From Massospora cicadina (taxonomy: Eukaryota > Entomophthoromycota > Entomophthoromycetes > Entomophthorales > Entomophthoraceae), in contig JAKSZP010000186.1 of NCBI GenBank assembly GCA_022478985.1, positions 89,117-153,116 on the forward strand: a stretch of 64,000 bases of DNA, in the 5' to 3' direction. Of the stretch, positions 1-10,989 are shown piece by piece. Below the pieces are notes generated by a model. It searched no databases and was not told where the DNA came from. It was given only the letters and a program-made list of their open reading frames with translations. The first letter of the stretch is position 1. Every line of letters begins with the position of its first letter. The position numbers and the translations under genes were made by a program.

Positions 1-371
1 GACTATTTTATTGAGCTATAAGGATTTTGTTACATAGGGAGAGTGGGGCAATGATGCTGAGAGGACCTCCATGACCCTGCATGATCAGGAATTTTTACTT
101 CCTTCTGGTTCGCCCACATGATTGACATTCTCATTTTTCTGAATCATTTTTATGACTGCAATAGTGGAAGACACGCCTTTCAAGCTTTGGGATCGAAGGT
201 GCAATACCAGAAGAAATCTCCATCGACTCATGGGCACATAATGCTTCCTGATAAAATATCTCGCTGGTCCTTCAAGGATAAGTTTTGATCACGAGGGGCT
301 CAAAAGTCAACTTCTCAAGGCTCGATTTGGGAGTAGGGATCTTGGCTCACTCATCATCTCAAATCCCAACA
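1..371 (-). repeat. 3' LTR of element G (partial)
   Basis: Read on the minus strand this begins TGTTGGGATT just after a purine tract (AAGGGGGCTT, the polypurine tract). It aligns along its length with the LTR at 14730-15200 and with the plus-strand LTR at 62966-63433. The window start cuts off roughly its last 100 bases. Confidence 0.85.
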
Positions 372-886
372 AAGCCCCCTTAAGATCCTGTCAGAGGGGT
401 ATAGGGCCATAGGAATCGAACATGTACACATTTTGCCACTGTCCCTTGATTGACATTGACAATGGATCATTCATAGTTAGCCTTATGAATGAACTTGTAG
501 GGTCCTGACCAGAGAATATTGAGTTTATTCTGTTGATCTCCATGTTGATGGTAATAAAAGAGAACTAGGTCACTTAATTAAAAATTGGTAATAAGGGTTG
601 GCTGACATTAAGTTGGAATGTTTTCTTTTCTGTGGTGGTGAAAATTACTTGAGTTTTTAGAGCTTAAAGCTAGCTAATCTCATCAGCTAAGGCCATCATG
701 GCCGAATTGGAGTTCTCAGGCATGGGATATTGAGTAGGAGCTGAATGCTACTTGGTAGTTGAGAGGTTCGCTCATATAAAACTTTAGATACATCTTGATG
801 ATTTAGTGGTAGCTAGTCTAGTAAGTGAGCAAAGTGCAAGGCGAATAATGGTTCCAGCGCATAGGGTCAGAGGTGGCCATCTTTGC
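372..886 (-). pseudogene. Element G integrase C-terminal part
   Basis: The minus-strand translation gives the last part of a Ty3/gypsy integrase. First comes the region after the catalytic glutamate (MRW, then a degenerate tyrosine-threonine-serine-tyrosine-histidine stretch). A small C-terminal domain with a WSGPYKF motif follows, as in the SH3-like end of retroelement integrases. It ends just before the polypurine tract at about 372. Stops interrupt it. It joins the integrase piece at 9177-9292; element H separates the two. Confidence 0.7.
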
Positions 887-1010
887 TGTTGAATATCATT
901 ATATTGGACATTGTAACGGATGGGGCTCCCAAGGCCCCACCCGCCACCAGCCCTAAACCATCACCCACATATGTGGCCATACCAACTTCAAAATGGTCCT
1001 GTCCAAGTGG

Positions 1011-1165
1011 ATGGCCTTGTTGGGCATACCAGGCTAAGGTGCGAGTACAAGCCTCTGTCATCTTGGGCCCCTGGGCCAAGGTGCATCCCTATGGCCTCTG
1101 TTGCCTCGCGGTTACCCAGCTGAGGTGCAGTCAACCAGCCTCTGTCACCTTGGGCCACTCTGGCT
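1011..1165. repeat. Two tandem copies of an 80-bp unit
   Basis: The unit starting ATGGCCTTGT at 1011 recurs, diverged, at 1091 (ATGGCCTCTG). Both contain CAAGCCTCTGTC or CCAGCCTCTGTC followed by TTGGGCC. A weaker third copy may precede them (from about 971). They lie in the GC-rich solo LTR. Confidence 0.6.
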
Positions 1166-1504
1166 CCTTCCCCTATCGCCAAGGCAAGGCTACTCTCAAA
1201 AGGATCCCAGTGCATCCACCCCCTTTCCTCTCCTCCTCATCGCACTGCCATCCACATCCCCAACCACCTTGCTTAAATAAACAAATTAAATAAACAAATC
1301 AAGAGAATAGCGGTCTTTATTGAGAGTAGACTCAAAGTCAGAATAGAATTCCAAAGTGAGGTCCAATAGGCTGACCTTGCTTTGATATAATTTTTCAAAA
1401 GGGCTAAATGAATTGTGGGTAATGAGGGGCACTAAAGCCTCCAGAATTGATGGCATTCAGGCAACTTAACGGAGAAATGGAGGGGAACCTCAGAACGCAC
1501 AACC

Positions 1505-1530
1505 AATTAAATAAATGATTTTATTTAATT
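1505..1530. repeat. 11-bp inverted repeat with 4-base loop
   Basis: AATTAAATAAA (1505-1515) and TTTATTTAATT (1520-1530) are perfect reverse complements around TGAT. It lies in the AT-rich end of the solo LTR. With only A and T in the stem it may be chance. Confidence 0.5.
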
Positions 1531-2386
1531 TATTCCGTTATTGACCTGAATAGGAAAATCCTACTTGGAATAATGGAATTGCAACTATCAACACACACGT
1601 ATATCATAAATTCCCAATCTTATGAGACTCATGTATGATTGTCGATCATTACAGATATGATGGTAAGAATATCACCAAATCAACTCGCGCAACCAAATTG
1701 AAGCTTAGACCTGATAAGGGGGTTAAAAGAGTTACCTCAAAAAATCACCTAGATAAATCAAATGTCAGTATGGCTCAAAAACCAACCTTAGGAAATTATA
1801 ATGGACCAAATTGAGCCAAAGATACCCTGAGATGCAATCCTTCTTAATTGAAATGAAGGTCATCAGAAGGTCAGGCGTCAACTACTCAAAATGTCACTTT
1901 AGACCTTTAAAATAAGATTAACTGCAAAAAGGTAAGAATCAAGAATCTTCCAAATAATCAACCTAATTGATACAAAGTCTCATCTAACTTGGCTATTTAC
2001 TTATGATTTTGCCCTATCAAAAATATGCCACAAAGGCCTTAGTTCATCCTAATGCATTGCCTGAACAAGAGCTTCCTTTCTAGATTTCCCCTAAATTAAT
2101 TTATTGATCCTTTTCATTAAGTTCTTCTAACGACTTATAAATACCCAATTTTAGACTATAATTAAGAGACATCTTTAATCTTTATCTCGTTTGGTACTTG
2201 ACTTTAAAAAGTCCATTTTCTGTACTTGCCATAGGATGGATACTCTAGTTGACAAGACATAAGTGGTTAATTGGAACCCCTTTAAATAAAAGATACACTT
2301 GTCAAACGTCTTAGATGGCTTCAAGCAATGACTGTCATGCTCCTTGGGAATAGCACCATAGAGCTCAGAAATGGAACCCCAACAGG

Positions 2387-2404
2387 GTGGTACTTACTAC
2401 AGGG
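2387..2404 (+). other. Primer binding site of element H
   Basis: Two bases after the 5' LTR stands TGGTACTTACTACAGGGG. It is nearly the same as the sequence after the G-family LTRs (TGGTGCTCACTACAGGGG at 63443). TGG pairs with the CCA end of the primer tRNA. Confidence 0.65.
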
Positions 2405-2499
2405 GCCAGCCAATGCTTAATGATACCTGCAACTAATTGATCACACCATATAAGATAAAGTGATTGATAGTGTCACCCACTGAGTGCAGAATGGGAATG

Positions 2500-4650
2500 G
2501 TGAAGAAGTTGATTGAATGGGAAGTCCACCCATTGACACATTAGAAAAAGTTAAAGAAAATCCTATGGAGATTCCCAAATCACGTTTTATAACTTAAAAT
2601 TAACAACAAAGGTATCTGGGAGCTACTTTGTGGACTTATCAACCCAGGGAAATAGACAGCCATGAAAGGGCACCTTCCGTGGACAAGACATCATGAACTT
2701 GTATGAATCAGGTGCTCATAGATATTTATAGATTAAGTGCAAATCTATCAAACTATATTATGAACTTCATACACCCTGCTCTTTATCATATTGTGCTTTT
2801 ACTAGGAGTCATAATGAGGAATACACCATCATAATAATAGCCAAGGGGCCTTATGGATGGTTTATGAGACGTTAAAGAAATAAGCATCACAAAATATTGG
2901 GACGTCCCCATTCTTATTAAAAAAATGTTCCTACATCATTAAGCTCCATAAGCAACTTGTGACTATTTATTCCGGTTTATCAAGTTTGAGAGGGAAATAT
3001 GAAGCTTCTCTGAAAGGACATGTGTGAGTTAGACGAAAACACCAAGTGATTACCTGATTCCTTCGCTGAAGAGCTCCAAAGACAAGATTTTGAAGCCCAT
3101 GGCGAAATGGCAACCATATTTTTACTAGCCGTCAATAGGAGGAAGAACAGATCTCCATCTTAAGGCCCAGCTAGAGCAAGCCCTATGAAGAATTGCTGAG
3201 CTGGAGGCCATTAGACCTCTGAGACTTCATAATTTTCACAAAGTATTCTTTTCTGAGTAGCTAATGTCAAAAAAATCTAGAAAACCGTCAGACTGAGGTG
3301 TCTACTCTTTCCTTTATTGAGTGACTTAACAAATTGGAGAGCGACATGAGAGGCACATCCATCATTTGAGAAGACATCAATCAAGTCTACCATCGCCTCT
3401 ACAAACTTAGTAACTCTGGAATACTCTTAAAGAAGAGTTGAAAGACAAGAACAACAAGGCTCCTCATAGCAACAAATGCAAAGAGATGAAGGAGGACTTG
3501 AACAGCGCATTAGAGTTTCAAAGGTTTAGAGCAATTTTTGTAATCTTACCGCTTTTGCCGCTCACCAAAAAATTTACGTTCTTGATATCCTCATTAAAAA
3601 CAAGTAAAATGATAAATTCACTCTTGAAAGAAGAATCAATCTGCTGGATATCATGACAAATCTTACTTTGGAGGAATTGGAGAAACATCCAATCCTATAC
3701 AGGACCAAATATGTCAACCCAAATGGCTTTAGATGAGAATAGTTTATAAGAACCAAAATTACCAAATCTGAAGCTCCTGGAGTACACGTCATTACATATT
3801 AGAAGCCACTTCCTTTGATCTATGAAAATTGAAGTTTACACCTGGTGAAGGGAGCATCACATCTTTCCGCTATGTTTAAGAAGCCGCAATAAAATGTGTC
3901 TGATCATCACAAGTTTAAGCATATTTTATCTTGTGCAGCCTCATGTTTCAAGAGGTTATGGTATATCATAAGGATGACTTGCATACTTGGAGAAAATTAT
4001 AGGAAGCGCTCAAAAAGCAAATTGGGTCTAAGAAGAGGCTGGGTATGAAGAAACAGGCTCTTTGAGAATTGCGTTTCGCTGAAAAGAACCCCTTGCCTGA
4101 ATTTGCTGAACACCTCGATATAGAGGCCCAAACGCTGATGACCTCATAAATGCTTTCGTTGGACGATTCCATAGCACTTATCGTGCTGGTTTACATAGTA
4201 ATCCTGACCTAGCCATGCATATTAAGTCTGTTAAAAGAAGCTTCAGCTCCGTTTTGTACAAGGGTTATTTGGAAAGTAAGGTCCAAATAACCCTTGTATT
4301 TTTATGAAAAATCTGACCTTAATTTCCAAAAAAAACATCGTATATTTGAAAAGCCCAATCAATGTAGCTATAAACACAGGCCAGATACCTCTTGAAATGT
4401 CTCCTTGAAGCCAGAGTGTATACTGCGGAGGAAGCAAAACCTATGAAAGGAGGAGAAGCCAATATGCACTACTATAAGAAGACTAAATATACCAATAATA
4501 AGTGTTTTAGGAAGACCCCTACCCTTTTCAAGCAAGGAAAAGAAAGATCGGCTTAGGGTCAGGTACCTCTGAAAAAACCAACAAAAAGTACCTATAAATG
4601 AAAGATTGTCAACAACTCATCTCACGTGCTTTGAAAATGAAATAATGACG
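2500..4650 (+). pseudogene. Element H gag region
   Basis: The place between primer binding site and protease is where gag belongs. Partial open frames (for example 3438-3656) are lysine- and glutamate-rich, but I see no recognisable capsid motif or intact CCHC zinc knuckle. A 17-bp perfect hairpin sits at 4257-4298. The assignment rests on position. Confidence 0.45.
4257..4298. repeat. 17-bp perfect hairpin
   Basis: TACAAGGGTTATTTGGA (4257-4273) is followed by 8 bases and then its exact reverse complement (4282-4298). It lies inside the decayed gag of element H. Confidence 0.85.
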
Positions 4651-5099
4651 ACTCTGAAAGGGGTCTTGATGATACAGCTTATACATTTTAGGTTTAACTG
4701 ATGTGCTCGCCATTCCAGACCATTTGAATGCCAAAAATACAGTTGATGCCCCTGTCCCTAAAGGCACTTACCTCAGTCAGTTTATTAGGTGTCCCGCAAT
4801 AATTGATAGATCCAGCAATGCTGATCAGTGCCTTGCCCTGTCGATCCAACCCATTTCAAGTGTTCACAGTCTCCTAGAAATCAAGAAGAATATCCCAAGA
4901 GTTCTAAAAGCTCAATGAAACGTTCCACCTTAAAGTGGTGTATGCCCTCCCACTGAAGTTTGAAGGAACAATACCAAGGTGAAAGTGTTAATTCAGAAGG
5001 TCTGAGTTATGGCTATCTTATATGGGATCACCCATCAATGTTGTTTCATCCCAACTAATCAAGAACAGTAAGATCACCCCTGACCTTGAATAAACCTAA

Positions 5100-5330
5100 T
5101 AATATAGTATCAATGGTCCAAATAACAACAAGACGATAATTGCATACTTATCCCTGCCAATCCAAGTTAGCAAATTAGTATCTTCAGCCCCTGTCATTTC
5201 CCTAGACAACAGTCAATATGATATACTCATTGAGGCACAGTTTTTAGCCTATCAAGAAGGAGTTATTAATCTGAAAGAAGTATACATATCACTCCTAACT
5301 ATTAAGTTACCTTTGCGCTAAATAAAACTC
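5100..5330 (+). pseudogene. Element H protease (fragment)
   Basis: The readable part is the end of a retroelement aspartic protease: SLDNSQYDILIEAQFL, matching the family signature that ends in YDIILG-F-L. Element G has a close relative (SLDNLSYNLLLGTLFL). The catalytic D-S/T-G part is not readable. The domain is followed directly by the dUTPase-like region. Confidence 0.6.
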
Positions 5331-5431
5331 CTACAAGAAGGATTACTTTTGTCTGGTCGAGTACCCCTTTTCTGCTTTTTTTGAATATGCTACCTCTGGA
5401 AGAACCATGAAAAAGCTACCTGACTTGGTAG

Positions 5432-5725
5432 ATGCAGTTGATGTCATACTATTTTTATGCCGCCGAGGAGGTAAAAATCAAACCAGGAGAACAAAGAGTG
5501 ATTTCCACCAACATAACCTTGAGTATACCACTGAACTGATTGCTACATATCACTAGTGTCATCGGAGTAAGTAGGTTTGAACTAAGAATTTATCAGGTGT
5601 CTCAAATTATCTATCAGCGGCCTATTGAGATACTAATTGGAAATCTAACCAAACAAGATATTTTAGTCAAGAAACATCAAGGAATTGGGAAGGGCCAATT
5701 ACTTCCCATCAATGAAATTGACATG
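5432..5725 (+). pseudogene. Element H dUTPase-like domain
   Basis: One frame, with a single TGA stop, reads KIKPGEQRVISTNITLSIP, then a G-S-R block, then RPIEILIGNLTKQDILVK and GIGKGQLLPI. Order and spacing match a trimeric dUTPase. These proteins have a beta strand before 'P-G-x-x-x-V-x-T-x-I', a P-R-S-G block, 'Y-R-G-x-I-x-V-x-L-x-N' and 'G-D-R-I-A-Q-L-I'. The catalytic aspartate of motif 3 is not visible. It lies between protease and reverse transcriptase, as in elements A, D, G and K. The identification is by pattern only. Confidence 0.55.
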
Positions 5726-5859
5726 GTACATCTTATTCGTACTCAACTTAATTTAGGTCTACCAGCCAATAATTTAATTTGAGCTATCCCTCAAGTCCAG
5801 ATATACTTTAAGTTAAATCAGGTGGAACATGAGAATGTGAAATAATTACTTGAAAATTA

Positions 5860-6600
5860 TCAGGATGTTTTCTCCACGTCTGATGTTGACTATCATCACA
5901 TGATAGACTGGACACCTAGTATCGATGTTGTATTCAACCCCTATCCAATAAAAGCATTATAAGATATCAAAGGTAGAGGAGCAATACATGAAGACTGAGC
6001 TCAAGCAATTATTGAATGACAGCTTACTTGTGCCCTCCCAGAGTCCATGGTCATCACCCCTTTTACTTATAAAGAAGAAGAATGGTGGTTACAGAATAGT
6101 GATTGATTACCAGAAGCTAAACAGACTCACTAAGAAGGACAGCTAATTAATACTAAGAATTACAATGCTCTGGCATGACTCTCCAGCTCAAAATTCTTCT
6201 CTAAAGTGGATCTCGCCAGCGGCAATTGGCATATTTATCTATCACCAGAAGACCAAGAAAAATGTGCATTGATATGCTTAAAAGGATTATTTCAACCTTA
6301 AATAACTCCCCCAGGCATTATGCAATGCTCCCCCTCAATTCAAAGGGTATGGATCACATCATGCAAGAATATAAACTAAGCTATGTGATTGTGTACCTAA
6401 TTATCATAACAGTATTTTCCAAAACTTTTACCAATAATCTAGATCACCTCAAGTCTGTTGTCCAATGGCTGAGAGTGAACCACATCAAATTGAAACCTGC
6501 AAAGTGCACCTTCTTCTATAAGGAACTGTAACTTTTAGAACATGACATCTTGTAGGAAGGATTCAACCCTTGTATGATAAGGTTGAAGCTATCTCTTAAT
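5860..6600 (+). pseudogene. Element H reverse transcriptase
   Basis: Ty3/gypsy reverse transcriptase blocks are readable in order: a degenerate P-Y-P-I start, a YRIVIDYQKLN-like block, KFFSKVDLASGNWHI, LSPEDQEKCALICLKGLFQP, and the catalytic block. Where YxDD is expected the frame reads VYLIITVFS-like, so both aspartates are lost. Several stops and frameshifts are present. The domain continues into RNase H. Confidence 0.8.
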
Positions 6601-6639
6601 CCTTAAGCCAAAGAGCCTTCAAGACATACAGGTACTTTA

Positions 6640-7200
6640 TGAATGACGGGATATTACCTTAAACTTATCCCTAATTTCGCTCAACGCACTGAACCTCTTG
6701 TCCGTTCGCATGCCAAAAATACACCTTTCATGTGGGTAGTAGAGCAAAGATTGCATTCGAGTCAATGAAGGGTTCATTAAAGAGAAGTTTGATACTTTTA
6801 CATATGAACTATATAAAGCCTTCCCTCCTCTTACTGACGCCTTCGACTTCTCTGTAGGCGCCATCCACTCTCAATTGGATGTTTAAGGCATTGAGAACTG
6901 GTGTCCTAGTACAGAAAATGCTTACTAAAGCTGAGCAAAGTTATAGCGTTATGGAGAAAGAGTGCGAGCTGTTCTCATGTGGGTGAAACATTTCTGGCCC
7001 TTCATATGATGTATGAACTTTACAATTGTTTCATACAACAATTACTTAAAGTGGCTGCAAAACATGAAAGATCTGACAAGAAGATTAGTCTTCTGGGCTT
7101 AAAAACTTCAGCACTATGCATGAATTTCATCCATCAAGCCGGAACAAAGCACATAAATGTAGGTTAAATACCTGATTGACCATGCTATATTAAGTTAATA
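6640..7200 (+). pseudogene. Element H RNase H region
   Basis: This follows the reverse transcriptase. The connection domain is recognisable on the plus strand (Y-L-K-L-I-P-N-F-A-Q-R-T-E-P-L). It is followed by a degenerate E-N-W-C-P-S block and a Y-S-V-M-E-K-E-C-E-L block, which is the 'E-x-N-Y-x-x-x-E-R-E-L' signature. Frameshifts break it. Confidence 0.65.
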
Positions 7201-7349
7201 CTAAAGCTGAACGGTTACATAACCTATCCATGAAGCCAGACTCTTGGGAGGATGAAGATGAAACAGTTCAGAAGATGGTTAAATGATATTCTCAAAGTAT
7301 GGATGTTCTCAATAGATTTATTTACAAATAAGTCATAATCAACTGTTAT

Positions 7350-8420
7350 TTTATTTGTGACTTTTGAAATGGGTACCAGTTATTATGGAAGCCCACACTA
7401 CCTTAGGACATGGAGAAGCCAGAAACCCCTATTAAAGGATCAAGGATTGCTACAATTGGAAAGAAATACTGGATTCTGTAGTCTAAGACTACACGTCTGC
7501 ATCAATTTTTTAAAAAGCAGATTCCACATAAGGCAAGTACAAGTATCAGCCAATGACCCCTCAGCAGCTTTTTACAACAATAGTTTAGACATAATAGGTC
7601 CATTACATGAATCCACAGGAGAAAATGGATATATCCTTTTAGAGATTGGTCATTCTACAAAGTGAGCCATAGCAATCTCCATTCCTTAACATAATTCTAA
7701 AGCTACTGCTAATTTTTTATACTAAAATGTATTTACTAGACACAGATGCCTACAGGTACTACTATGCGACAATGGGAATAACTTTAATTCAATAGTTGAG
7801 AATCTTAGCTACGAGCATAAGAACTCAACAAATATTCTCATTGCCTTAAAACTCATCAATTAACAGGTTTGTAGAAAGAGCGAATAAAATTTTTTGTTTC
7901 AATATTCTACAAGATAGCCACTGGCGATCCATTACACTGGGATCAATATCTCCCATTTACATTGATGGCTTACAAGATAAGTTTCCATTGAGTTATAAAG
8001 ATATTCCCTGAAAGGCCTTATACAGAATATCCTGATATCCCTGCTTAATTAGCACATGAAGTTACCAGTGAAAACACCGAAGAGCCTAAGAATTTTGGTA
8101 TGAAGATAACTCATAGTATCATCCAATTACAATAAGAAGCAATGACAAAGCTAGCAAAGACGGCTACAAGAGAAGGTCAAGCAGAAAATGCAACTCGCCA
8201 ACCTTTACCCACCTTTAAGTTTTGGACTTAGTTTTATAAATATCACAATTATATAGGACCATGAGAAGGAAATCAGATATTATCTGGGATGGGCCTTATG
8301 TTATAACTTATAAATGTGGAGAAAATACTCAATCAAGCTCTTTTAAATTGGAGCAACTATCAACCATGTACACAACAAATCCTTGCATTAGTCTCCCCTG
8401 CTAATATACTTTAAGGGGGT
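7350..8420 (+). pseudogene. Element H integrase region
   Basis: Weak but ordered integrase signals are present. A frame around 7560-7660 reads IDIIGPLHEST-like, the start of the catalytic core. Later parts contain an N-R-F-V-E-R-A-N block near 7860, the N-G-x-V-E-R-x-N glutamate motif. The C-terminal end reaches the polypurine tract TTAAGGGGGTGA just before the 3' LTR at 8423. It is heavily mutated. Confidence 0.6.
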
Positions 8421-8422
8421 GA
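8411..8422 (+). other. Polypurine tract of element H
   Basis: TTAAGGGGGTGA lies immediately before the TG of the 3' LTR, the usual second-strand primer position. Confidence 0.7.
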
Positions 8423-9176
8423 TGTCATATATCAGGGTATTGGACAAGATGGGAAGAATTCTGACCATTTGAATCCCTTGACAGAATCAAAGCCTAGACC
8501 CAAGAAGGGGTTTAACAAAGTTACCATATCTAATCACATGAAAAAATTGTAAACAGCTAAAATCAATCTTAGGAATTTTCCATCCGACCAAATTGAGGCC
8601 AAGATACCCTGAGATGAAATACTGTTTAATAAATGGAGTATCATCAGAAGGTCAGGTGACTATTACTCAAGGTGGCACTTGAGGCATTTAATTAAGATGA
8701 ACCTGAAAAGGGGTAAGAATCACTAATCTTCAAAATAATCAAGATAAGTGATGCTAAGTCTTATCTGAATTGGTTATCAACTTATTATTTTTCCCTTTTA
8801 AAGATATGCTACAGGGCACAATACTGTCTGGAATGCATTTCCTGATGAAGAGCCTCCCTTCCGAATTTCCCATCCATTAGTCTGTTAATCATTTTCCTTT
8901 TATGATTTCCATTGTTAGATGCGACATATAAAAACACTATTTTATACTTTAATAACTGGTCTTAATTATATATATTTCTCATTTTCATACTTACCTTCAA
9001 TAAACCCTTTTCTCCATACTTATCATAGAACGGACACTATAGCTGACAGGATAAAGATGTGAATTAGCACCCATAAATAGAAAAATCTACTTATCATGAG
9101 TATTAGATGGCTTCAGGTATTGACTGTTGGGCAGCATGGGCATAGCACAATCAAGCTCAAAATTTGAAGCCCAACA
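8423..9176 (+). repeat. 3' LTR of element H
   Basis: The repeat begins TGTCATATATCAGG and ends GCCCAACA. It matches the 5' LTR, minus the solo LTR inserted there. Directly after it the minus-strand integrase of element G resumes. Confidence 0.85.
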
Positions 9177-9292
9177 TCCTCAATAATGAAAGAGAGTTCC
9201 ATTAGTGCATTCCACCGCCCCATTGGTTGAGGGATTATAGGGGGCAATGATACTTTATATAGTTCAAATATGCAGTTAGTTCTTGGACTACC
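9177..9292 (-). pseudogene. Element G integrase, catalytic glutamate block
   Basis: The minus-strand frame reads SIIAPYNPSTNGAVECTNGT. This is the conserved 'Y-H-P-x-T-N-G-x-V-E-R-x-N-G-T' motif with the third catalytic residue (E) kept. It is cut on one side by element H and on the other by the solo LTR at 9293-9872. Confidence 0.85.
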
Positions 9293-9872
9293 TGTTGTAA
9301 TAACTGATTTTATCTGATTGTTGCATTTTGGCTCAAATTTGGAAAATCCAAATCTGAGTTGAATCGTTTAGTAGGAATTTTTGTTTGGTTGGTTTCAAGC
9401 GCTGGGTTGTGCCTCACCCAAATTGTAGATTAGGCTCATATGAGCCTAATCTACAATTTGGGTGAGGCCCCTGAAAAGCAGCCTTTATAAGGCGCGCCCA
9501 CCAATTTCAAATCTCACTTTAGAATTTTACCCATAGCTTTTCCTCATGTGGAGCATTGTCAGTTGCTCCCCAGATGAGCTCTGTTTGGCGGTCCCTTTTT
9601 ATCTCCATAATATATAAAGGTTGTTTTGGGGTTAGCATACCTCGCTTACCTATTGGTCAGTTTTTGGGTATCCAGTTTCAAGGAGCTTTTGCATGGTTGA
9701 GTCAGACCAACCATTATTCGAACTTACCATAACCCACTGGTAGTAGGGATGTTTGGCGCTATCAGTGCCCCAAACCTCTCCCTACTCAAAGTTAGGCTGC
9801 TTTGGTGCTGTCAGTGCGCCAAAGAATCATTTATTGTATGACAGTCAGAACTGGGATTTTCCAACTGTTACA
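9293..9872. mobile_element. Solo LTR inside the G integrase
   Basis: This 580-bp insert separates two adjoining blocks of the G integrase. It begins TGTTGTAATAACTG and ends CAACTGTTACA, so it has LTR-like TG...CA ends. A TATA-like ATATATAAAGG lies near 9610. The 5-bp flanks (CTACC and CTTGT) do not match well, so the ends may be a few bases off. It contains a long perfect palindrome (9411-9468). Confidence 0.65.
9411..9468. repeat. 58-bp perfect palindrome
   Basis: The half-site starting GCCTCACCCAAATTGTAG is followed without a spacer by its exact reverse complement. The centre is CATATG between 9439 and 9440. I checked all 29 base pairs. Confidence 0.95.
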
Positions 9873-10360
9873 CTTGTCAGGCAAAAATTTAGCTATTGGC
9901 TTGAGGCATAGTTTGTGCGAATCCATGCTGGGTAAAAATGTATCAAATAATCAATAAGTACGTGGCTTTTGCGGTGGCAGTGGGAACTAAATTTGCTTTA
10001 ACCCATTTGGTCAAATGGTCCACAGCTAGTATGATATTTTTATGGCCATGTAACCCGGTGGGTAGAGGGCTTACTAAATCGATGCTAATGACATTAAAGG
10101 GACCTGACAGGGCCATTACTGAGTTTTGATATTGGGGTCTGGCCTGAACTTGGTATTTGCAAGTCTTACAGGCCTAGAACTTCTTGTATGGTCTCAATCA
10201 TCTGATCCTAATAGCACCTCTTCTTTAGCCACTCATAAGTTTTATTTAATGCCCTGTGTTTTACGGTCATGTGTCCTTCAAAAACAATATCAGTTCAGGA
10301 AGAAGTGCAGATATAAGGGAACTATTTCTTGCTGGTTTTCTTATAAAACATTCCCTCTTT
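9873..10360 (-). pseudogene. Element G integrase, core domain
   Basis: Read on the minus strand, this is the Ty3/gypsy integrase core. It has an I-x-D-L-V-S-P-L-P-T-G block, then AVDHLTKWVKA with the first catalytic aspartate kept, then a block reading FTQHGFAQTM. The second aspartate is not intact. Element A has the closely similar AIDHLTKWVKAKAI. Confidence 0.8.
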
Positions 10361-10439
10361 GATTTGAATGTCCTGGGTCATCTTTCGTAATTTGGTTTGA
10401 ACATTAGGAGTTTTCAACTAGCCAGCGCTCAGGACGGCC

Positions 10440-10960
10440 TATTAGATCTTAGAACTGGTTTTCTTTGGGGTCAAGAAGGCCAGTACTGGCATCCTCAATA
10501 AACCATCTCATTCAGATGAAACAGTTCATCATGATGGAAAATAGTAAAATCGTAGTTCTGTAGCCTTAGTGTCCATTTTACTAACTGGCCTTCCAGTTCC
10601 TTCATCTAAGCAGCCATTGGAGTGAGGAATAGTCAGTGATGATGGTGAAATGGGTGGCAGATAAGTAGGGCCAAAAATGCCTGACTATGCATAACAAAGA
10701 TAGGCACTCACACTAAGTAATTCTATAATTTCATTTCCCTTGCTTAGGGTATTAATGAATTAAGCCACTGAGTGGTCAACCTGATCTTAATCATGTTAAG
10801 CTAGGATGGCCCCATCCATGACATCATTAGTGTACTTGAATAGCTTAAATGGCCAGTCAAAATCATATGTACTTAAATAGGATGTAGTGCAAAGGCTAGT
10901 CCATAATGCGTTAAAAGCCTGCTCCTGTTCAGGCTATAACTTGAAAGGTACATTTTTTGT
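10440..10960 (-). pseudogene. Element G RNase H region
   Basis: This lies between reverse transcriptase and integrase on the minus strand. The end of the domain is degenerate. The L-V-K-W-T-L-R block near 10560-10590 fits the RNase H C-terminal half. The call is partly by position. Confidence 0.55.
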
Positions 10961-10989
10961 AGAAGGTAGACCAAGGGTTGGCTTAGTTG

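Larger units (their letters stand above)
912..1653. mobile_element. GC-rich solo LTR inside the H 5' LTR
   Basis: The insert begins TGTAACGG and ends ATTACA, so it has TG...CA ends with short inverted termini. It is flanked by GACAT (907-911) and GATAT (1654-1658), a 5-bp duplication with one transition. The matching position in the 3' LTR of H lacks it. The first 400 bases are much richer in G+C than anything else here. Coding-like frames across 883-1293 are most likely incidental to this composition. Confidence 0.7.
887..2384 (+). repeat. 5' LTR of element H
   Basis: Bases 887-911 and 1654-2384 together match the 3' LTR at 8423-9176. Shared blocks include the stretch around GATACCCTGAGATG and the end at CCCAACA. 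Without the 742-bp solo LTR its length is about 756 bases, close to the 754 of the 3' copy. The two copies are clearly diverged, so the insertion is not recent. Confidence 0.82.
887..9176 (+). mobile_element. Ty3/gypsy element H (decayed, plus strand)
   Basis: This LTR retrotransposon is inserted in the integrase of element G. The 5' LTR starts TGTTGAATATCA at 887, is interrupted by a solo LTR (912-1653) and ends CCCAACA at 2384. The 3' LTR is 8423-9176. Primer binding site, gag, protease, dUTPase-like domain, reverse transcriptase, RNase H and integrase follow in order. I could not find a clean 5-bp duplication (flanks TTTGC and TCCTC), so exact ends may be off by a few bases. Every frame contains stops. 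Confidence 0.82.

Noticed and set aside
883..1293. A 136-codon plus-strand open frame, proline- and cysteine-rich, looking like a small gene
   Set aside because: It lies in the GC-rich solo LTR, where stops are rare by composition; the opposite strand is also open and no domain is visible.
1635..1640. Start of the H 5' LTR at 1640 (TGTCGATCATT)
   Set aside because: TGTTGAATATCATTATATTGGACA at 887 matches the start of the 3' LTR better, and 912-1653 is a separate insert with its own duplication.
9938..10362. Plus-strand open frames opposite the G integrase
   Set aside because: The minus strand carries the conserved integrase motifs; the plus frames are shadows.
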